Shown here: positions 36,293-45,529 of the stretch, in pieces
Position numbering within the stretch: the first letter of the stretch is position 1
Layout of the letters: every line of letters starts with the position of its first letter
Source: Devosia chinhatensis
Lineage (GTDB): Bacteria > Pseudomonadota > Alphaproteobacteria > Rhizobiales > Devosiaceae
NCBI RefSeq assembly: GCF_000969445.1
Contig: NZ_JZEY01000061.1
Span: forward strand, 1,041,501 to 1,105,500
Reading direction: 5' to 3'
Length of the DNA: 64,000 bases
Notes under the pieces: model-generated
The model's database searches: none
The model's input: only the letters and a program-made list of their open reading frames with translations
What the model was told of the DNA's origin: nothing
Position numbers and translations under genes: made by a program

Positions 36293-36985
36293 ATGGCACC
36301 GCGAAAAGTGAAATCCGCCGACTCTTCCGTCGCGCCGGCAAAGCCGCGTCCGCTGACCCGCATTCAAAAGGAAAAGCAGGACATCATTCTCGAGGCGGCG
36401 CTCGAAGTGTTCTCCGTGCACGGCTTTCGCGGCGCCACGATCGACCAGATCGCCGAGGTGGCGGGGATGAGCAAACCCAACCTGCTCTACTATTTCCCCA
36501 AGAAGGAAGAGATCCACCGCCGGCTGATTTCCGAGCTTCTCGACAATTGGCTGGCGCCGTTGCGCGACATGGACGAGACGGGCGATCCCTTTACCGAAAT
36601 CCGGTCCTATATCCGCCGCAAGCTCGAAATGGCCCGCGACTTCCCGCGCGAAAGCCGGCTCTTTGCCAATGAAATGCTGCGTGGCGCCGAACATGTCATC
36701 GATATGATCGAGGTCGACCTCAAGAGCCTGGTCGATGAAAAAGCCAAGGTGCTGACCGCCTGGATGGACCAGGGCAAGCTCAGCCGCACCGATCCCTACC
36801 ACCTGATCTTTTCCATCTGGGCCACCACTCAGCATTACGCCGATTTCGATGTCCAGGTCCGCGCTGTGCTTGGCCGCAACCGCAATGGTGAGGGGCGCTT
36901 CGACGATGCGGCGCGCTATCTCGAGCACTTGTTCATGCATGGGCTGACGCCCCGCCCGCGCCAGGGGCTCAAGCCGACGCCCTGA
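36293..36985 (+). CDS. rutR: TetR-family regulator of pyrimidine catabolism (RutR-like)
   Basis: 230 residues. The HTH is ILEAALEVFSVHGFRGATIDQIAEVAGMSKPNLLYYFPKKEEIHRRL (~30-76). The SKPNLLYYFPKKEEIH wording and the C-terminal LIFSIWATTQHYADFDVQVRAVLG are typical of RutR, whose ligands are uracil and thymine. A RutR-type box lies directly upstream, so self-control and control of the divergent aminotransferase are likely. The ATG at 36293 follows AAGGCGAAA. The basic Ser/Pro-rich first 25 residues are longer than in E. coli RutR. Confidence 0.88.
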   Translation: MAPRKVKSADSSVAPAKPRPLTRIQKEKQDIILEAALEVFSVHGFRGATIDQIAEVAGMSKPNLLYYFPKKEEIHRRLISELLDNWLAPLRDMDETGDPFTEIRSYIRRKLEMARDFPRESRLFANEMLRGAEHVIDMIEVDLKSLVDEKAKVLTAWMDQGKLSRTDPYHLIFSIWATTQHYADFDVQVRAVLGRNRNGEGRFDDAARYLEHLFMHGLTPRPRQGLKPTP

Positions 36986-37059
36986 AACGGCAAGACAGGT
37001 CCATATTGCATTAACCGGCGCCGGGCATGGTGGGGCCAGCTCTGCTCAAGGTCGTCACC

Positions 37060-38847
37060 ATGCCACAGCGCGAAACGTCTCTGCATGGACGGGATTGGCT
37101 CCTCCTCCTCGTGGTCTGGGCCATGGCGGCCGGGGGATTGCTGCTGCGCGCCCTCTCCGGAGGCGCCGACGTCCCCTTCTTTGCTGATACGGACGATGCC
37201 ATGCGCATGGTCGTTGTCAGCGATTTTCTGGGCGGCCAAGCCTGGTACGATCACCTGCAATATCGGCTCGACACCCCCTTCGGCACCCAGATTCATTGGT
37301 CACGCTGGGTCGATCTGCCGCTGGCCGGGCTGGTCCTGCTGTCCGAGCCCTTTGCGGGCCGTCAGGGCGCTCTGCAATTTGCCGGCACTGTCTGGCCTTT
37401 CCTGCTGCTCGGCCTTGCCCTCTATCTCACGGGCCGGACAGGCCTGGCGCTGCTCGGGCGCCCCGGTCTCCTGCCCGCGCTGGTCCTGCCGCTTCTGGCG
37501 CCGGCATTCCTTGCCGAATTCGCGCCCGGTCGGGTGGATCACCACAACGTCGTCATCGTCCTGGTCATGGCCGGGCTGCTCGCGTCTCTCCTTTCCCTGC
37601 GCCGGTCTTTCTGGTCCTGGATAGCGGGGCTCGTCGCGGCCACCGCCCTGGCCATCGCCGTCGAATCGCTGCCCGGCGTCCTGGCCGTCATCGTTGCCTT
37701 CGGTCTGTCCTACGCCTTTGCCGCCGAGGCCCGGGGCAATCTCGGTCGCTTCGGGCTGGCCTTCGCACTCGGTCTTGTCCTGCACCTGGCATTGGCGCAG
37801 CCGCCCGCATCCTGGCTCGCGCCGGCCTGCGACGGGCTTTCCGTCGTCTATGTCCTTGCCGGGGTGATCGTCGGTGGCGGCTATGTCGCTCTGTCCCGCC
37901 TGCCGGCGCCGCGTCATGTCTGGCAACGGTTTGCCCTGCTGGCAGGGCTCGCCGGGCTTGCCGTCATTGTCGTCATCACGGCGTTCCCCCTGTGCCTCGG
38001 CGGCCCCTATGCCGATCTCGATCCCTGGCTGCGCGACCATTGGATCGCCGGCATCGTCGAGGCTAAGTCCTGGCCCGAAGCGCTCAAGGATGTGCCTGCC
38101 TTTGCCATGGGCGCCGCCGTGCCGGTGCTGGTCGGGCTGGCGGGGGCGCTGCTGGCACTCCGGCAGGAGCGTGGGCGGCGTCTTGAATGGCTCATCCTGC
38201 TGGTGTTCATTCTCACCACTGCGTGCATCATGCTGGCGCAGGTGCGCGGCGCCCGTCTGGCCATCCTCCCCGCCATTCCCGGCGCTGCCTGGCTCATCCT
38301 TTTTGCGCGCCGGGCCTATCTGGAAAGGCCGCGCCTGTCAGGGGCGCTCGGCGTCATCGGCGCCTGGCTCAGCGCGTCGGGACTGGTCGTCATGCTCGCC
38401 ACGGCCATCGTGGTGTCGCTGTTCCCCCAGGAGCGCGCGCAAAGGGTTTCCGAGGCACTGTCCGGTCGTCGGGCTTGCCTCGCCGGCTCCGCCTTTGCCG
38501 ACTTGCGCGCCTTGCCACCCGAGCGCATCATGGCGCCGATCGATCTGGGGGGCCATATCCTGCTCGAGACGCCCCATGCGGTGGTCGCCGCGCCCTATCA
38601 TCGCAACGAGCGCGGCATTCTCGATACGTTCCGTTTCTTCAATGGACCAGCGGACGCGGCCCGGGATATTGCCCGCCAACGCGGCCTGGGCCTCGTGGTC
38701 ACCTGTCAAGCCATGCCCGAGATGCGTGGCGAGGGGCTGGGCGTCGAAGGCACGCTTCTCACCATGATGGCGGCGGACGCGCTTCCCGATTGGATCGTCA
38801 AGGTGCCAGGTCCCGGCCCGCTCGACCTTTATGCGATCCTGCCCTGA
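37060..38847 (+). CDS. STT3/oligosaccharyltransferase-like polytopic GT-C membrane protein
   Basis: About 595 residues with roughly twelve membrane segments and a C-terminal periplasmic domain of ~130 residues. The first extramembrane loop carries FADTDDAMRMVVVSDFLGG; the acidic DTDD resembles the metal-binding D-x-D of STT3/PglB (DPDDYYHLR type). Further on, FAPGRVDHHNVVIVLVMAG matches the STT3 motif around DHH. This suggests a lipid-linked sugar or oligosaccharide transferase, but the WWDYG motif is not evident, so N-glycosylation is not claimed. The ATG at 37060 (AAGG upstream) is preferred to 37027. The 3' end overlaps the next gene by 19 bp, convergently. Confidence 0.7.
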   Translation: MPQRETSLHGRDWLLLLVVWAMAAGGLLLRALSGGADVPFFADTDDAMRMVVVSDFLGGQAWYDHLQYRLDTPFGTQIHWSRWVDLPLAGLVLLSEPFAGRQGALQFAGTVWPFLLLGLALYLTGRTGLALLGRPGLLPALVLPLLAPAFLAEFAPGRVDHHNVVIVLVMAGLLASLLSLRRSFWSWIAGLVAATALAIAVESLPGVLAVIVAFGLSYAFAAEARGNLGRFGLAFALGLVLHLALAQPPASWLAPACDGLSVVYVLAGVIVGGGYVALSRLPAPRHVWQRFALLAGLAGLAVIVVITAFPLCLGGPYADLDPWLRDHWIAGIVEAKSWPEALKDVPAFAMGAAVPVLVGLAGALLALRQERGRRLEWLILLVFILTTACIMLAQVRGARLAILPAIPGAAWLILFARRAYLERPRLSGALGVIGAWLSASGLVVMLATAIVVSLFPQERAQRVSEALSGRRACLAGSAFADLRALPPERIMAPIDLGGHILLETPHAVVAAPYHRNERGILDTFRFFNGPADAARDIARQRGLGLVVTCQAMPEMRGEGLGVEGTLLTMMAADALPDWIVKVPGPGPLDLYAILP

Positions 38848-39227
38848 CCGGCGTCGCCGGCCGGTTCATCAAGGCCAAGCGCCTGACGCTGTTTGCGGCT
38901 GAGCTTTTGCGCGACTAGACCATGGGCGGCGCCGATATAGACGCGTATCTCGGCGTCGGTGAGCGGGGAGAAATGCGAAATGGCCACCCAGCCGGCCCGC
39001 GCGAAATAGGGCGCCGGGCGAATACCGTCCATTTCCGTCATCAGCGCAAAGCTCATGTCCGATACCTTGAGCCAGATTTCCCCCGGATCGCAATCGAGCA
39101 GGCAGAAAATCTTGCCGCCGACCTTGGCCACCGAATCGTCGCGCCATTGCCGCACCAATGTCGCGCCCTTCAAGCTGAGCACGAAGGGTTCGAACACGGC
39201 GCGGTGCATGATCGGCAGGGGCGGCAT
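38829..39227 (-). CDS. MmcQ/YjbR family DNA-binding-like protein
   Basis: 132 residues with VLSLKGATLVRQWRDDSVAKVGGKIFCLLDCDPGEIWLKVSDMSFALMTEMDGIRPAPYFARAGWVAI. The KVGGKIF, LKV and PAPYFARAGWV blocks are those of MmcQ/YjbR (PF04237), a CyaY-like fold of unclear role. GGAGG lies ~10 bases before the ATG at 39227. A later Met at 39209 is the alternative start. Confidence 0.85.
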   Translation of the reverse strand: MPPLPIMHRAVFEPFVLSLKGATLVRQWRDDSVAKVGGKIFCLLDCDPGEIWLKVSDMSFALMTEMDGIRPAPYFARAGWVAISHFSPLTDAEIRVYIGAAHGLVAQKLSRKQRQALGLDEPAGDAGQGRIA

Positions 39228-39310
39228 CGGGGCGGGGCCTCCATACGGCAAGGGCGCCGGCAGCGCTGCCGACGCCCTGATTGTTGCAGTGTCCCGGGCA
39301 GGCGCCAAGA

Positions 39311-39967
39311 CTATTGGGCGGCAACGCCCAGCCCGATCGGGCAGCTGACGCCGGTGCCCGCCAGACCGCAATAGCCATTGGGATTCTTGGCCAGGTATTG
39401 CTGGTGATAGGTCTCGGCGTAGTAGAACGGTCCGGCTGGGGCGATCTCGGTGGTGATCGGCCCGAGGCCCCGTGCCCGCAAGGCCGCCTGATAGGCATCG
39501 CGGCTCCGGGCTACGATCTCGGCCTGTTCAGGCGTGGTCGTATAGATGGCCGAGCGATATTGCGTGCCCACGTCATTGCCCTGGCGCATGCCCTGGGTGG
39601 GGTCGTGCTCCTCCCAGAACGTCTTGAGCAGGGTCTCAAGGCTTGTCACCTTCGGGTCATAGACGACCTTGACCGCCTCGGTATGGCCGGTCATGCCCGA
39701 ACAGGTTTCCTCGTAGCTGGGATTGGGCGTGTGCCCGCCCTGGTAGCCCACGGCGGTCACGATCACCCCCGGCATCTGCCAGAACAGGCGTTCAGCGCCC
39801 CAGAAGCAGCCCAGGCCCAGATAGATGATTTCGGCCCCGTCCGGATAGGGGCTCTTGAGGGGGGCGCCATTGACATAATGCTGGCTGGCCACGGCCATTT
39901 CCTGGGCGCGCCCGGGCAGGGCGTCGGCGGCGGAAGGCAGGGTGGCGGGTTTTTGGCGGAAGAACAT
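39311..39967 (-). CDS. msrA: peptide-methionine (S)-S-oxide reductase MsrA
   Basis: 218 residues. The active site [18 protein letters not shown] has the nucleophilic Cys near residue 54. [26 protein letters not shown] is the family motif. Resolving Cys are present in the tail ([14 protein letters not shown]), so recycling by thioredoxin is intact. It repairs S-methionine sulfoxide. The ~40-residue N-terminal extension has no signal peptide, so the protein is cytosolic. AAGGAG precedes the ATG. Confidence 0.97.
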   Translation of the reverse strand: MFFRQKPATLPSAADALPGRAQEMAVASQHYVNGAPLKSPYPDGAEIIYLGLGCFWGAERLFWQMPGVIVTAVGYQGGHTPNPSYEETCSGMTGHTEAVKVVYDPKVTSLETLLKTFWEEHDPTQGMRQGNDVGTQYRSAIYTTTPEQAEIVARSRDAYQAALRARGLGPITTEIAPAGPFYYAETYHQQYLAKNPNGYCGLAGTGVSCPIGLGVAAQ

Positions 39968-40038
39968 GAGGTGCTCCTTTCGGCTCCTTATATAGGAACG
40001 GTGCCGCCATTTTGTCAGGGGGCCTGCTGGCTCCCGCC

Positions 40039-40362
40039 CTAGATCTGTTCCTGGCGCAGAAAGCGTTCGCGGCGCGGGCGCCGCCCGGCCAGCGCCAGGA
40101 TCACCCCGGGCACCGCCAGCACGGCAAAGGCGGGATAGGAGAGGATGGCCTGCATCACATGATCGAGCAGGTCGGCAAAGAACCGGCTTTCGAAAAAGCG
40201 CGTCACCGCCTCAAGGCTCGGCTCATGCAATTGCGACCAGGCCTGCCCGAAACTGGTGAAGACGATGGCATTGCCGGCCAGCGAGCGCGTGCCGTCGACG
40301 ACGAGCAGAACCAGCGCCAGCCCCACAAGCCAGGTGCCCAATAGTCTCAGCACAAGCCGCAT
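40039..40362 (-). CDS. small membrane protein (DUF6460-like), unknown
   Basis: 107 residues with two hydrophobic segments, [26 protein letters not shown] at the N-terminus and [21 protein letters not shown] near the end. An amphipathic stretch ([29 protein letters not shown]) lies between them. Such short proteins with the VDGTRSLA wording are common in Rhizobiales; the role is unknown. AGGGAA lies 6 bases before the ATG at 40362. The C-terminus is basic (RRPRRERFL). Confidence 0.7.
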   Translation of the reverse strand: MRLVLRLLGTWLVGLALVLLVVDGTRSLAGNAIVFTSFGQAWSQLHEPSLEAVTRFFESRFFADLLDHVMQAILSYPAFAVLAVPGVILALAGRRPRRERFLRQEQI

Positions 40363-40488
40363 GAAAATTCCCTGTGCCCGTCGCCCCATGCCGGGCCGTC
40401 TCCGCCCGGATCACGGCCTTGCGCCGTCGGGGCCCAAGATGGCCGGTGAATTCCTAAAAAACAATCGCTCAATCACCAAAGTGATCCC

Positions 40489-40516
40489 TTGCGCCCGAAA
40501 CGATCATGGGTATATT
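40489..40516 (+). promoter_or_regulatory. candidate promoter of tRNA-Ser
   Basis: TTGCGC, 16 bases, TATATT forms a plausible sigma-70 promoter whose -10 ends 66 bp before the tRNA. There is no other gene between. Confidence 0.45.
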
Positions 40517-40582
40517 GCGCCTCGCTCGCAACGGCCCTCCGGGGTGCGGATCCGGTTTTTCCAGCCCGGCATTGCGCGATGC

Positions 40583-40672
40583 GGAGAGATGGCCGAGTGG
40601 TCGAAGGCGCACGCCTGGAAAGTGTGTAGGCGGGGAACCGTCTCGAGGGTTCGAATCCCTCTCTCTCCGCCA
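40583..40672 (+). tRNA. tRNA-Ser (anticodon GGA)
   Basis: A 90-nt class II tRNA. The acceptor stem GGAGAGA/TCTCTCC pairs fully. The D-arm is TGGCCGAGTGG, the anticodon stem CACGC/GTGTG holds loop CTGGAAA (anticodon GGA), a long variable arm follows, and the T-arm is GAGGG-TTCGAAT-CCCTC. CCA is encoded. It reads UCC and UCU. Confidence 0.97.
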
Positions 40673-40762
40673 TTTTCCATTTTGCACTGAACGGATCGTG
40701 ATGCCGCTGCGCGCGGTGTAGCGCTGGTGTGCCGGGCCCGCATGGCAGGCCCGGCGTATGGC

Positions 40763-42673
40763 TTAGGCCGTTGCCTCGGGCACCCAGACCACCATAGAGC
40801 CGCGTCCGCGGTTGGCCCAGAGAAAATAGGGAATGGCCGTGAGCGTGGCGGGGGCTTCTTTTGGCGGCTTGGTGCGATAGAGCTGGGTAAAGCTGGTTTC
40901 CTCGATTGCCGTGGCATCCGCCCTGAGGGTGACGACCCCGTCGAAGAGATCGGTGCGCATTTCCGGCTGCAGGGGCGCGTTGCGCGGCAATTTGAGCCGC
41001 TGCACCCGGCCGCCGGGATTATCCGCTTCCTCGAGACAATAGACCAGCGGGCCGCGCTTGAGCGCCACGCGCCCTGCATCCATGATCACCCCGGGATGGG
41101 CATAAAGACGCTCCGGCGGCATCGGCAGGTCGAGCCCGATCACGTCGCCTGCCGCCCATCGACGATCGATCGTGACATAACCGTTTTCGATTATATCCAG
41201 CCCGATCGGAGTGCCGTTGACAGTGACGCTGGCGCCCTCGCACCAGCCCGGAATGCGCAGCTTCACCGCAAAGGCCGCCGGTTCCTGCGGATCGACATGG
41301 ATCGCGATTTCGCCCGACCAGGGATAGTTGGACACTTCCCGCAGCCCCACTGTCGTGCCGGCGATCTCGACCTGCGAGGCGATGCCGCCATAAAGGTGAA
41401 AGGCCACCCCATCCTCCGCCGTGGAGAGGAAATACTGGCCCACAGAGGCCACGAGCCGGCTCACGTTCATGGTGCAGCAGGGGCAGGTATGCCAGTCCCA
41501 GCGGGTCGGGGTGCCGTCGCTTTCGAGCGGATTGGCATAGAAATAATGCTCGCCATCGCGGCTGAGACCCGACAGGGCGCCGTTGAACATGGCCAGTTCG
41601 AGAATGTCGGCATATTGGCCGTCGAGCCCCAGATGCAGCATGCGCTGCGCCCAGAAGATCAGCGCCACCGAGGCACAGGTCTCGGCATAGGCCGTCTGGT
41701 TGGGCAGGTCGAAATCGTGCGTAAAACCCTCGTTATGCGCCGAGGGGCCGAGCCCCGCCGTCACATACATCTTGGTGTCCATCACGTCTTTCCACAGCAC
41801 CTCGCAGGCGCGCTGCAGGTCGGCGTCGTCGAGCTCGGCCGCCAGGTCCGCCATGGCGGTGTAGAGATACATGGCACGCACTGCATGCCCCACCACCTTG
41901 TCCTGTTCGCGCACCGGCTTGTGGGACTGGGAATATTCGTAATTGGCAAAGACGTAGCGCTGTTTGGCTTCGCCGGCCTCGCGCCGTTCGCGCTCCCAGT
42001 CGAAGTAATGGGGCTGGCGACCGCGTTCGTTGACGAGATAGGCGGCGAAGTCGAGGTGCTTGCGCATCCCGGTGAGGTAATAGAGCTTCATCAGCGCCAG
42101 CTCGATTTCCTCGTGCCCGTCATAGCCGGGGCGCTGGCCCGGTCCAGTGCCGAAGGTCGCATAGATATGGTCGAGATAGCGCTCCATCACGTCGAGAAAG
42201 CGTCGCCGCCCGGTCACCTGGAAATAGGCGATGGCGCCCTCGAGCAGGTGCCCGGCATTATACATCTCGTGGTTGTCGCGCAGATTGGTCCAGCGCTTGT
42301 CCGGCTCCCGGCCCAGATACCAGCAATTGAGATAGCCGTCCGGCGCCTGGGCCTTTTCGAGGTCGTCGATCGCTGCCTCGATCTTGGCCTCGATATCGGC
42401 GTCGCGCCGATGCGCCAGGGCATAGCTTGCCGCCTCGATCCATTTGCCCACGTCGCTGTCCCAGAACACCTGCACGGTAAAGCCGTTCGGGTGGCGCGGA
42501 AACCGCAGGGGCGGGGGCGGATCGGGCAGCTTGAGGGAATCGAGAATGCCGTATTCGGCCAGCTTGCGATGCTGGCTGGGCACGGTCCGGTCGAGCACGG
42601 TGTCGAGCCGCTCGCGCCAGAACTGGCCTTCGAGCTTGACCTGGGGAAAGGGGACGGGGGCGTAGCGGGACAT
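40763..42673 (-). CDS. GH127 beta-L-arabinofuranosidase
   Basis: 636 residues. The (alpha/alpha)6 barrel with AETCASVALIFW near residue 330 and WHTCPCCTMNVSR near residue 395 supplies the Glu-x-Cys and Cys-Cys ligands of the catalytic zinc, as in HypBA1 where a Cys is the nucleophile. A beta-sandwich C-terminus follows (LVYCLEEADN). The enzyme has no signal peptide, so it is cytoplasmic and acts on imported beta-L-arabinofuranosyl oligosaccharides, such as those from plant hydroxyproline-rich glycoproteins. AAAGG precedes the ATG. It is the last gene of the LacI-linked ABC operon. Confidence 0.93.
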   Translation of the reverse strand: MSRYAPVPFPQVKLEGQFWRERLDTVLDRTVPSQHRKLAEYGILDSLKLPDPPPPLRFPRHPNGFTVQVFWDSDVGKWIEAASYALAHRRDADIEAKIEAAIDDLEKAQAPDGYLNCWYLGREPDKRWTNLRDNHEMYNAGHLLEGAIAYFQVTGRRRFLDVMERYLDHIYATFGTGPGQRPGYDGHEEIELALMKLYYLTGMRKHLDFAAYLVNERGRQPHYFDWERERREAGEAKQRYVFANYEYSQSHKPVREQDKVVGHAVRAMYLYTAMADLAAELDDADLQRACEVLWKDVMDTKMYVTAGLGPSAHNEGFTHDFDLPNQTAYAETCASVALIFWAQRMLHLGLDGQYADILELAMFNGALSGLSRDGEHYFYANPLESDGTPTRWDWHTCPCCTMNVSRLVASVGQYFLSTAEDGVAFHLYGGIASQVEIAGTTVGLREVSNYPWSGEIAIHVDPQEPAAFAVKLRIPGWCEGASVTVNGTPIGLDIIENGYVTIDRRWAAGDVIGLDLPMPPERLYAHPGVIMDAGRVALKRGPLVYCLEEADNPGGRVQRLKLPRNAPLQPEMRTDLFDGVVTLRADATAIEETSFTQLYRTKPPKEAPATLTAIPYFLWANRGRGSMVVWVPEATA

Positions 42674-42683
42674 GGAGAAGCCT

Positions 42684-43739
42684 TTAAAGAGCGATGCCGG
42701 TCTTGGGATCGAAAAGGTGGACACGGGCCGGATCGATGGACAGGGGAATGCTGTCGCCGGCGACGAGCGCACTGCGGTCCGACTGCACCAGCTGGAACGT
42801 GCCGTCAGGCGAAGTGAGGTAAGTTGCCGAGCCTGTGGATTCGACGCTCCCCACCTCGAGCCGGAAGCTGGCCCCGTCCGCGCCGACTTCGAGGTGCTCG
42901 GGCCTTATGCCGGCCACGACCGGCAGGCCTGGCGCGAGGGCTCTTCGCAGGGGCAGGGTGCCGCCCTGCGCCAGCGCGACACTTTTGCCGTCCGCCCCGA
43001 TCTGCCCCTCGAGGAAGTTCATCGCCGGTGAGCCGATGAAGCCGGCAACGAAGCGATTGACCGGATGGTCGTAGAGATCGAGCGGCTTGCCCTGCTGCTC
43101 GATGATGCCGTCGCGCATCACCACCACCCAGTCGGCCATGGTCATGGCCTCGATCTGGTCATGGGTGACATAGACCGAGGTCGCCCCCAGCCGGTCATGC
43201 AGCGCACGGATTTCCTTGCGCATCTGTACGCGCAGGGCCGCATCGAGATTGGACAATGGTTCGTCGAACAGGAACGCCTTGGGATTGCGGATGATGGCCC
43301 GGCCCATGGCAACGCGCTGCCTTTGTCCGCCCGAAAGCTGGCGCGGATAGCGCTTGAGCAGGGGCGTGAGCCCGGTGGTCTGGGCCACTTCGGCCGCCTT
43401 CTGGCGACATTCCGCCTTGCTGATCCCGCGCAGGCGCAGCGAATAGGTGAGGTTTTCTTCCACGCTCATATGCGGGTAGAGCGCATAAGACTGGAACACC
43501 ATGGCGATGTCGCGGTGCCGGGGCGGCACGCCATTCATGGATTTGCCGGCAATTTCCATCTCGCCCGAGCTGATCGTCTCGAGCCCGGCAATCGAGCGCA
43601 GCAAGGTGGACTTGCCGCAACCCGACGGGCCGACCAGCGCAACGAAACTGCCCTTCTCGATGGTCAGCGACACCGATTTCAGCGCGTGAAAGCCCCCGTA
43701 ATGCTTGTCTATGGCGGTCAATTGGATCTGGGCATTCAT
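42684..43739 (-). CDS. sugar ABC transporter ATP-binding protein (UgpC/MsmK type)
   Basis: 351 residues. Walker [11 protein letters not shown]-loop [18 protein letters not shown], signature [15 protein letters not shown], Walker [12 protein letters not shown] and H-loop [15 protein letters not shown] are intact. A C-terminal TOBE/OB domain (~235-351) is present as in MalK-type carbohydrate importers. The ATG overlaps the upstream permease stop by 4 bp, and GH127 starts 10 bp after it. Confidence 0.95.
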   Translation of the reverse strand: MNAQIQLTAIDKHYGGFHALKSVSLTIEKGSFVALVGPSGCGKSTLLRSIAGLETISSGEMEIAGKSMNGVPPRHRDIAMVFQSYALYPHMSVEENLTYSLRLRGISKAECRQKAAEVAQTTGLTPLLKRYPRQLSGGQRQRVAMGRAIIRNPKAFLFDEPLSNLDAALRVQMRKEIRALHDRLGATSVYVTHDQIEAMTMADWVVVMRDGIIEQQGKPLDLYDHPVNRFVAGFIGSPAMNFLEGQIGADGKSVALAQGGTLPLRRALAPGLPVVAGIRPEHLEVGADGASFRLEVGSVESTGSATYLTSPDGTFQLVQSDRSALVAGDSIPLSIDPARVHLFDPKTGIAL

Positions 43740-44563
43740 TTGAGGGCTCCCGAGGTGAGGCCGGCCACGATGCGGCGCTGCAGGATGACGAAGGCTGCAA
43801 GGATCGGCGTCACATAGATCGCCGAATAGGCCATAATGGCGTTCCAGTCGGTCGAATTGGGGCCCAGGAACCCGGACAGTCCCACGCTGGCCGGCTGCAG
43901 GGCCGGGCTCTGGATGATCGACTTGGAATAGATGTATTCCCCGAATGCGCTCATGAAGGTGAGGATGGCGCAGACCAGGATGCCGTTGCGGGCCAGCGGC
44001 AACACGATGGAAAAGAAGGCCCCGATGCGCGAATTGCCGTCAACCAGCGCTGCTTCCTCCAGTTCGCGCGGCACGCTCATGAAGGTGGCGCGTACCAGCA
44101 CCACGAAGAAGGGCATGGCCTTAGCCGCTGCGGCCAGGATCACCGCCGTGCGGGGATAGTTCAGCAGCCCCACCTGGTTGAAGCCCACGAAGATCGGGGT
44201 GATCATCACCGAGGCCGGCAGCACCTGCAGCATCAGGATGCAGAACAGCCCCGCATCGATCCAGCCATTGCGATACCGTGCCAGCACATAGGCGCAGCCC
44301 GTTCCCAGCACCACGGTCAGTGCCGTCACGCCCCCGGCAATGACCACCGAGTTCCACAGATAGGTGGGCATGGCGCGCCGCGCCCACACATCGGCGAACA
44401 CCGCTGGATTGGGATTGGTGGGCCAGAAGGTGGGCGGATTGGCAAAGATCTCCGAGCCCGATTTGATGCTGGTGATATACATCCAGTAGAGCGGGAAGAG
44501 GTAGATCGCGGCCAGGCCCAGAGCGATTGCAAGCAGGAACCAGGGTGTATAGGTCCGGGTCAT
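43736..44563 (-). CDS. carbohydrate ABC transporter permease (MalG type)
   Basis: 275 residues, six membrane segments. The EAA loop is MSVPRELEEAALVDGNSRIGAFFSIVLPLARNGILVC, typical of CUT1 family MalG-like subunits. The ATG overlaps the preceding permease stop as ATGA, and its own stop overlaps the ATPase start in the same way, so three genes are translationally chained. Confidence 0.95.
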   Translation of the reverse strand: MTRTYTPWFLLAIALGLAAIYLFPLYWMYITSIKSGSEIFANPPTFWPTNPNPAVFADVWARRAMPTYLWNSVVIAGGVTALTVVLGTGCAYVLARYRNGWIDAGLFCILMLQVLPASVMITPIFVGFNQVGLLNYPRTAVILAAAAKAMPFFVVLVRATFMSVPRELEEAALVDGNSRIGAFFSIVLPLARNGILVCAILTFMSAFGEYIYSKSIIQSPALQPASVGLSGFLGPNSTDWNAIMAYSAIYVTPILAAFVILQRRIVAGLTSGALK

Positions 44564-45462
44564 CCGCGCACCTCGTGGCGCGTCGAGCGCACATAGATCA
44601 CCGATGCGAACAGCACGAGCAGGAACATCATCACCGAGACGGTGGCGCCCTTGGCGAAGTCGTAGAGCTGGAAGCTCAGTTGCCAGGACCAGAACCCGGC
44701 GACATTGGACGTATTGGCCGGCCCGCCCTCGGTCAGCGCCGGGAAGAGGTCGAATTGCTGCAACGTGCCGATCAGCCCCAGCGACAGCACCGCGCCGATC
44801 GTCGGCCGCATCATCGGCAGGGTGATGGTCCAAAACCGCTGGAAGGCATTGGCGCCGTCCAGTTCGGCCGCTTCGTAGAGGTCCTTGGGAATGGCGGCCA
44901 GCCCCACCGAAAGCAGCAGCATGTTGAAGGCAAGGCCCAGCCAGATATTGGCGATGATCACGGCCCAGATGGAAAAGCTCGGGTCCGATTTCCAGAAGAT
45001 ATTGGACTGGATGATGCCCAGGCTGCGCAGGATGACGTTGAGCACGCCGTAATCCCCGGCCAGGATCAGGCTCCAGATGCCCCCGACCACCAGCCCCGGC
45101 ATGACCCAGGAAACCAGGAACAGCCCGCGAATGGTCGAGGCGCCGGGAAAATTCTGGGCAAAAAACAGCGCCAGGGCAAAGCCGAGCACGAATTGACCGC
45201 TCATCGAGCCGAAGACGAAGATCAGCGTATTGCGCGTCACCAGCCAGAATTCGGGCTGCCGCACCACGGCGACGTAATTGTCGAAGCCCACGAAGGGGCG
45301 GATGAGCGAGCCCAGGGTGAACATGTCCACCTGCTGGAAGCTCATCAGCACGTTATAGACCAGCGGTGCGCCGGCCAGCGCGACGAGAAAGAGCAGGGCT
45401 GCCCCGACCAGCAGGATGTCAAATCCCACTCCGTCGCGGAGCCAGGCGGAAAAGCGCGGCAT
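44560..45462 (-). CDS. carbohydrate ABC transporter permease (MalF type)
   Basis: 300 residues, six membrane segments. The EAA-type loop reads AIPKDLYEAAELDGANAFQRFWTITLPMMRPTIG, the CUT1 MalF-like pattern. The ATG at 45462 is chosen because GGAGG lies 5 bases upstream (an in-frame ATG at 45474 has none). A strong hairpin stands between it and the binding-protein gene. Confidence 0.95.
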   Translation of the reverse strand: MPRFSAWLRDGVGFDILLVGAALLFLVALAGAPLVYNVLMSFQQVDMFTLGSLIRPFVGFDNYVAVVRQPEFWLVTRNTLIFVFGSMSGQFVLGFALALFFAQNFPGASTIRGLFLVSWVMPGLVVGGIWSLILAGDYGVLNVILRSLGIIQSNIFWKSDPSFSIWAVIIANIWLGLAFNMLLLSVGLAAIPKDLYEAAELDGANAFQRFWTITLPMMRPTIGAVLSLGLIGTLQQFDLFPALTEGGPANTSNVAGFWSWQLSFQLYDFAKGATVSVMMFLLVLFASVIYVRSTRHEVRG

Positions 45463-45493
45463 CGGATCCTCCATGCGCCGAAAGCGGAAATGC

Positions 45494-45514
45494 CGGCCGG
45501 GACGAGCCCGGCCG
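45494..45514 (-). other. hairpin between binding-protein and permease genes
   Basis: A perfect 8-bp stem CGGCCGGG/CCCGGCCG with a 5-nt loop and no T-run. In this position such structures usually protect the 5' segment of the mRNA and raise binding-protein yield over the permeases. Confidence 0.6.
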
Positions 45515-45529
45515 ACCCAGTCGGGAGGA

